Made by a program: the position numbers and the translations under genes. DNA of 64,000 bases from Undaria pinnatifida (Eukaryota; Sar; Phaeophyceae; Laminariales; Alariaceae): contig JABAKD010000020.1 in assembly GCA_012845835.1 (NCBI GenBank), positions 2,986,936 to 3,050,935 on the forward strand, written 5' to 3'. Positions 60,905 through 64,000 of this stretch are shown here, piece after piece. The notes below the pieces were generated by a model, which worked only from the letters and a program-made list of their open reading frames with translations, made no database searches and had not been told where the DNA came from. The stretch's first letter is position 1. Each line of letters opens with the position of its first letter.

Positions 60905-60956
60905 GTACTAGAGTGTCAGTATAGCTGGCAATAAATTTGGTAAGATAGCCCGCAGA
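60905..60956 (+). repeat. 52-bp direct repeat, right copy
   Basis: TAGAGTGTCAGTATAGCTGG through GGTAAGATAGCCCGCAGA. It follows the frameshifted ORF. Confidence 0.85.
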
Positions 60957-63900
60957 CTCCTGGTCTTCGGTCACAAGAATGTTCTCTTAAACGGAATATT
61001 ATGAGTGGAGAAGATAACCCGTATAATCTAGCTAGCTTCTACCACAAGAGTGTTCTTGGTAATAGAACGTTCTTCCTCTGGACAAGGTAGATAGATGTAA
61101 GCGCCTTAAGCACCCATAGGAATATAGAACATCTAGGAGAACATTCCTTGTATGTTCCATAGATAAGAGGTCCAGCAGAGAGTACAGCAGCAATGCTGGG
61201 GGGAAGCGAACTCTGTGAGCCTCACCCCACCCCAATGCTCTCACTCCTCCTTTCCTGTCTCCTCGAGCTTCTCATAGCTCAACGCCAGTAATAAGAACTC
61301 TACCAAGAAGAACCGGTGCTGTCTCCAAGCGAAGCTGATACCCCTGCGTCCCTTCCCTCACACCTTCCCGGCACCACGACGTGTCACACATAGCGATGGC
61401 ACTTGCACCACTCCCTATCCACATCCCGGAGGGGGACCTTGTATGTATAGTCTAGACTATAAAGTTCGTCTTGTGAAGGAGCTCGTTAAGATTATGGAGT
61501 GCAGTATAACAAACGCTGTTCTTCGTCCAGAACTTTTTTTACTTTCTCTCTAAATTGGATCAGATACGAAGTCCCTCTTACTAGTAACACGTCGTTGTTC
61601 GTCACGACGTCTACCGCAGAGGGGGTTATTGATCACGGTGGTCCTTTTCCCGTGCCATCGTAATGCATATGATATTGTTTGAATATTTGAGTTCCTCGGG
61701 GTGCACTACGTTCAATCTTGTGTGATGTCTATCACTAGTAAACCGGTACTGTAAGCCACGTACCTGGTACTCAGGTTATAATCTTACATTGTTCTCAACC
61801 AACTTGGCATGTCTTTTTATCACGGGATCTACCGAAGCAGCGGCCGTTAGGGCCACACGGGGCCAGTATTTCATGTCCCCGACATCCCCCGTACCAGGCA
61901 TGAGTTTGGAACGCCCCACGTCTAGCATCTCTGCCCAATGTCACATCTTGTTATAATAACACTCGTCGGTGCTTTTTACGTATTATAGCCGTTTTTTCCT
62001 CCTGCTAATGACTTCCCCTCGCATGCTTGAAAAACGAGCATGTAGGAAGCCATTCGGGTGCGGGAGCCGCATGTCCTGTAACAAAAAAAATAAACCAACT
62101 GCGTCGATGGAAGAACCGCTATCCGCCACGAGACAACTCTGTTCCTTCTTGTCCATTGTCAACAGTATACTTTCCCTGGTAGCGGAAATTGATAGGCTGT
62201 TGCCCCCTTTTGATCCCCTTAACCCCACTTCTACCTGGTCCGACTCATTTTCTCCTGCCTTCTCTCAACTAACTACTCGATATCTCTAACCCCTCCACCC
62301 CTCCGTAAAAAGCCATTACAGTGGGACTCCCGTTTTCTCCCGGCTATCAGTGCTGATGCCCGCACTAATAGCTACGGAAAATGTCAGACCTATCTATCGA
62401 CACCATCCCCTTCCCTCTGCCCCCCACGACGAGGCACAATTCTGCCCCCTGTCGGCACACCCCGCGTCAACGAACGGTCTTCTCGCCCTCTCTCTACTAC
62501 CCTCCTTTTCGATCTGCGTCTTCTTGCTTCTAGGCGTTTTTCTCGACCAGCGTTTTCTCGATGCCTTGTTTCACTGTCCAGATCAGTGAGCCGTCCATTT
62601 ACGTTGTCCTCCTCGCCCACTTGCTCACCACCATGCGAACCTGTACTTCGCCGCCGACTTGCCTGCAAACGATTTGCGGACGGCTTCTTTCCTTTCTCTG
62701 GAGAACGTTTCAGTGCCCCATAAATTCGGCCGGCTCTGATGCCCATTCCACCTGTCCCCCATCCCCTTCTGAAATCAACACCCTCTTCAAACGAAAACCC
62801 ATGCTACACTGGAGGAGATGCTTTTTGAGCGCGGGAAAAGCTGCTCATTTGAGTAACCTGAGAAGCATTGGGTACCCGCCCCCTGACCGTAGCATGCCTC
62901 CGAACCGCCTCCAATCCCCCAACATCCTTCAATTAGTTGGCATGCAACAATGACGAGTCGAAGCTGCACGTCTTCCAAACGCGTATGTATACGCTGGGGC
63001 GTTGTCCTCGAACACATGTGCTGCTCCGTGCCCCGAAGTTCCTACACCAGCCAAACGATTCCGGGACAGTCTGCGCTTAGCTTTTAGGAATCTTCTCCGT
63101 AAAGTATCACAAGTCGATTTTGCTAGCGACAACCTATTTTCAACCCCGCGTGCGCGCCTCGCCTCGAAGCACCACCCCCCCCCGCTTTGCTTCGAACTTT
63201 TTTTTTTTTCTTCATCCTCCGCCACATGATGCGTGAAAATATAGTTTAAGCTCACCATACCTCCAAGTATTTTCGTACATGTCTTGTGTCAATTTGACTC
63301 AGTTGCATTCGCAATCCAGCGCTAGCTGGCGCATCCTTTAGTTTCCGTGGTACTGGCAGAGAACGGCCTCCCGCCGGACTTGGTCCAGCTAAGGCCCACC
63401 CTACCCGTTTGGGTGTTGGTCCCCGGCACGCTTCCATAGCTATCACCAGGGCCCCGATCCTGGCTTCTTGATCTCCGTCCCCCGTTGCATGTATTTGCCA
63501 AGGTTACGGTCGCCTCATTGTCCGCTCTCATGTGAATCGCCGCCCCGCCTTCCCGTGCCCCACATGTGCCCGGTCTATCCCTTCTCGTTTCTACCATCAC
63601 GAACACCTTGATGATCACTGCCGCAACTTCTAGCAGATTGACGAAATATGAGACTCGCTAAACCCTGCTTCCTCTATTCGACATATTCTGCACCTCCCCT
63701 TGCACATGTATGGGCTTCCTATCCCTGTTAAAGGATGTTGTTATGATATTCAATACCCCCAATTGCGGCGTTATGATTTATAGCAGGTGTCCCTTTTTAC
63801 CTGGCAGGCGTTATCGCCTGCCTGAACGAATGATTCCGCTCCCTCCTCTGCCAGAACGCATCAGGGGAAAAGCAAGCGACCGATACAAGATACGAGTATC

Positions 63901-64000
63901 AAAATCCGAGCAATCCTCGTGCAGGTGACCAGCGCAGAGGCAGAGGCACCACTGAATAGCAGTAGTCGGTTCCTAGGTCCACACTGCTTCATTTTACTCA
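60957..64000. other. Terminal stretch without a confirmed gene
   Basis: It includes a 16-bp palindrome TATAGTCTAGACTATA (61447-61462) and a pyrimidine-rich plus strand from about 62000 to 63200. Scattered ORFs below 130 codons occur on both strands. A minus-strand frame near 63322-63618 has DNEATVTLAN, faintly like a retroelement RNase H segment, but nothing around it supports that. Confidence 0.4.

Noticed and set aside
61250-61470. Copia-type LTR and gag start (ATG near 61396)
   Set aside because: The open frame stops after about 19 codons, and no second LTR or primer site was found.
63322-63618. Retroelement RNase H fragment (DNEATVTLAN)
   Set aside because: Only one weak motif-like string, with no neighbouring reverse transcriptase or integrase sequence in any frame.

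Overview
The window is nuclear DNA of an intron-rich eukaryote. Five spliced genes can be assembled exon by exon with phases that close exactly: a HIG1-domain protein (-, 7616-5844), a thioredoxin-like [2Fe-2S] protein (+, 12758-18071), transaldolase (-, 24308-19538), PIG-A/GPI3 (+, 31503-38032) and an erlin-type SPFH protein (+, 43800-58809). They total 22 introns of about 0.3-5.2 kb. The transaldolase starts with a signal-peptide-like segment followed by a basic, hydroxylated stretch, as in bipartite presequences of complex plastids. Together with low gene density (about one gene per 13 kb), long introns and roughly 50% GC, this suggests a photosynthetic stramenopile, perhaps a brown alga. 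The lineage is an inference; the five gene families are secure to probable.

Layout. 0-5.8 kb: miniature LTR retrotransposons (TRIMs) in two inverted pairs, a (TAA)n-tailed retroposon nested in one LTR, and sequence without a clear gene. 5.8-7.6 kb: HIG1 gene. 7.6-12.8 kb: no convincing gene. 12.8-18.1 kb: [2Fe-2S] gene whose 4.2 kb first intron holds a second TRIM-like family and a palindrome containing tRNA-Ser-like sequence. 19.5-24.3 kb: transaldolase, with a pentamer satellite and another TRIM in intron 1. 24.3-31.5 kb: intergenic, holding a 1.44 kb hAT-like element. 31.5-38.0 kb: PIG-A. 38-43.8 kb: intergenic with small inverted-repeat elements. 43.8-58.8 kb: erlin, 15 kb for a 315-residue product, with a 1.85 kb hAT-like element (perfect 8-bp target duplication) and another terminal-inverted-repeat element in intron 1. 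58.8-64 kb: intergenic, with a frameshifted ORF between 52-bp direct repeats.

The genes are unrelated housekeeping functions: GPI-anchor synthesis and ER membrane quality control in the ER, pentose-phosphate metabolism probably in the plastid, mitochondrial respiratory-complex assembly, and an Fe-S protein. They do not form a pathway cluster. The unusual signal lies in the repeats. Three genes carry a long G/T-rich simple-repeat array starting within about 30 nt of a 5' splice site. Several non-autonomous elements carry short-period subterminal arrays. Two of 22 introns have GC donors, and 15 of the 20 GT donors begin GTG.
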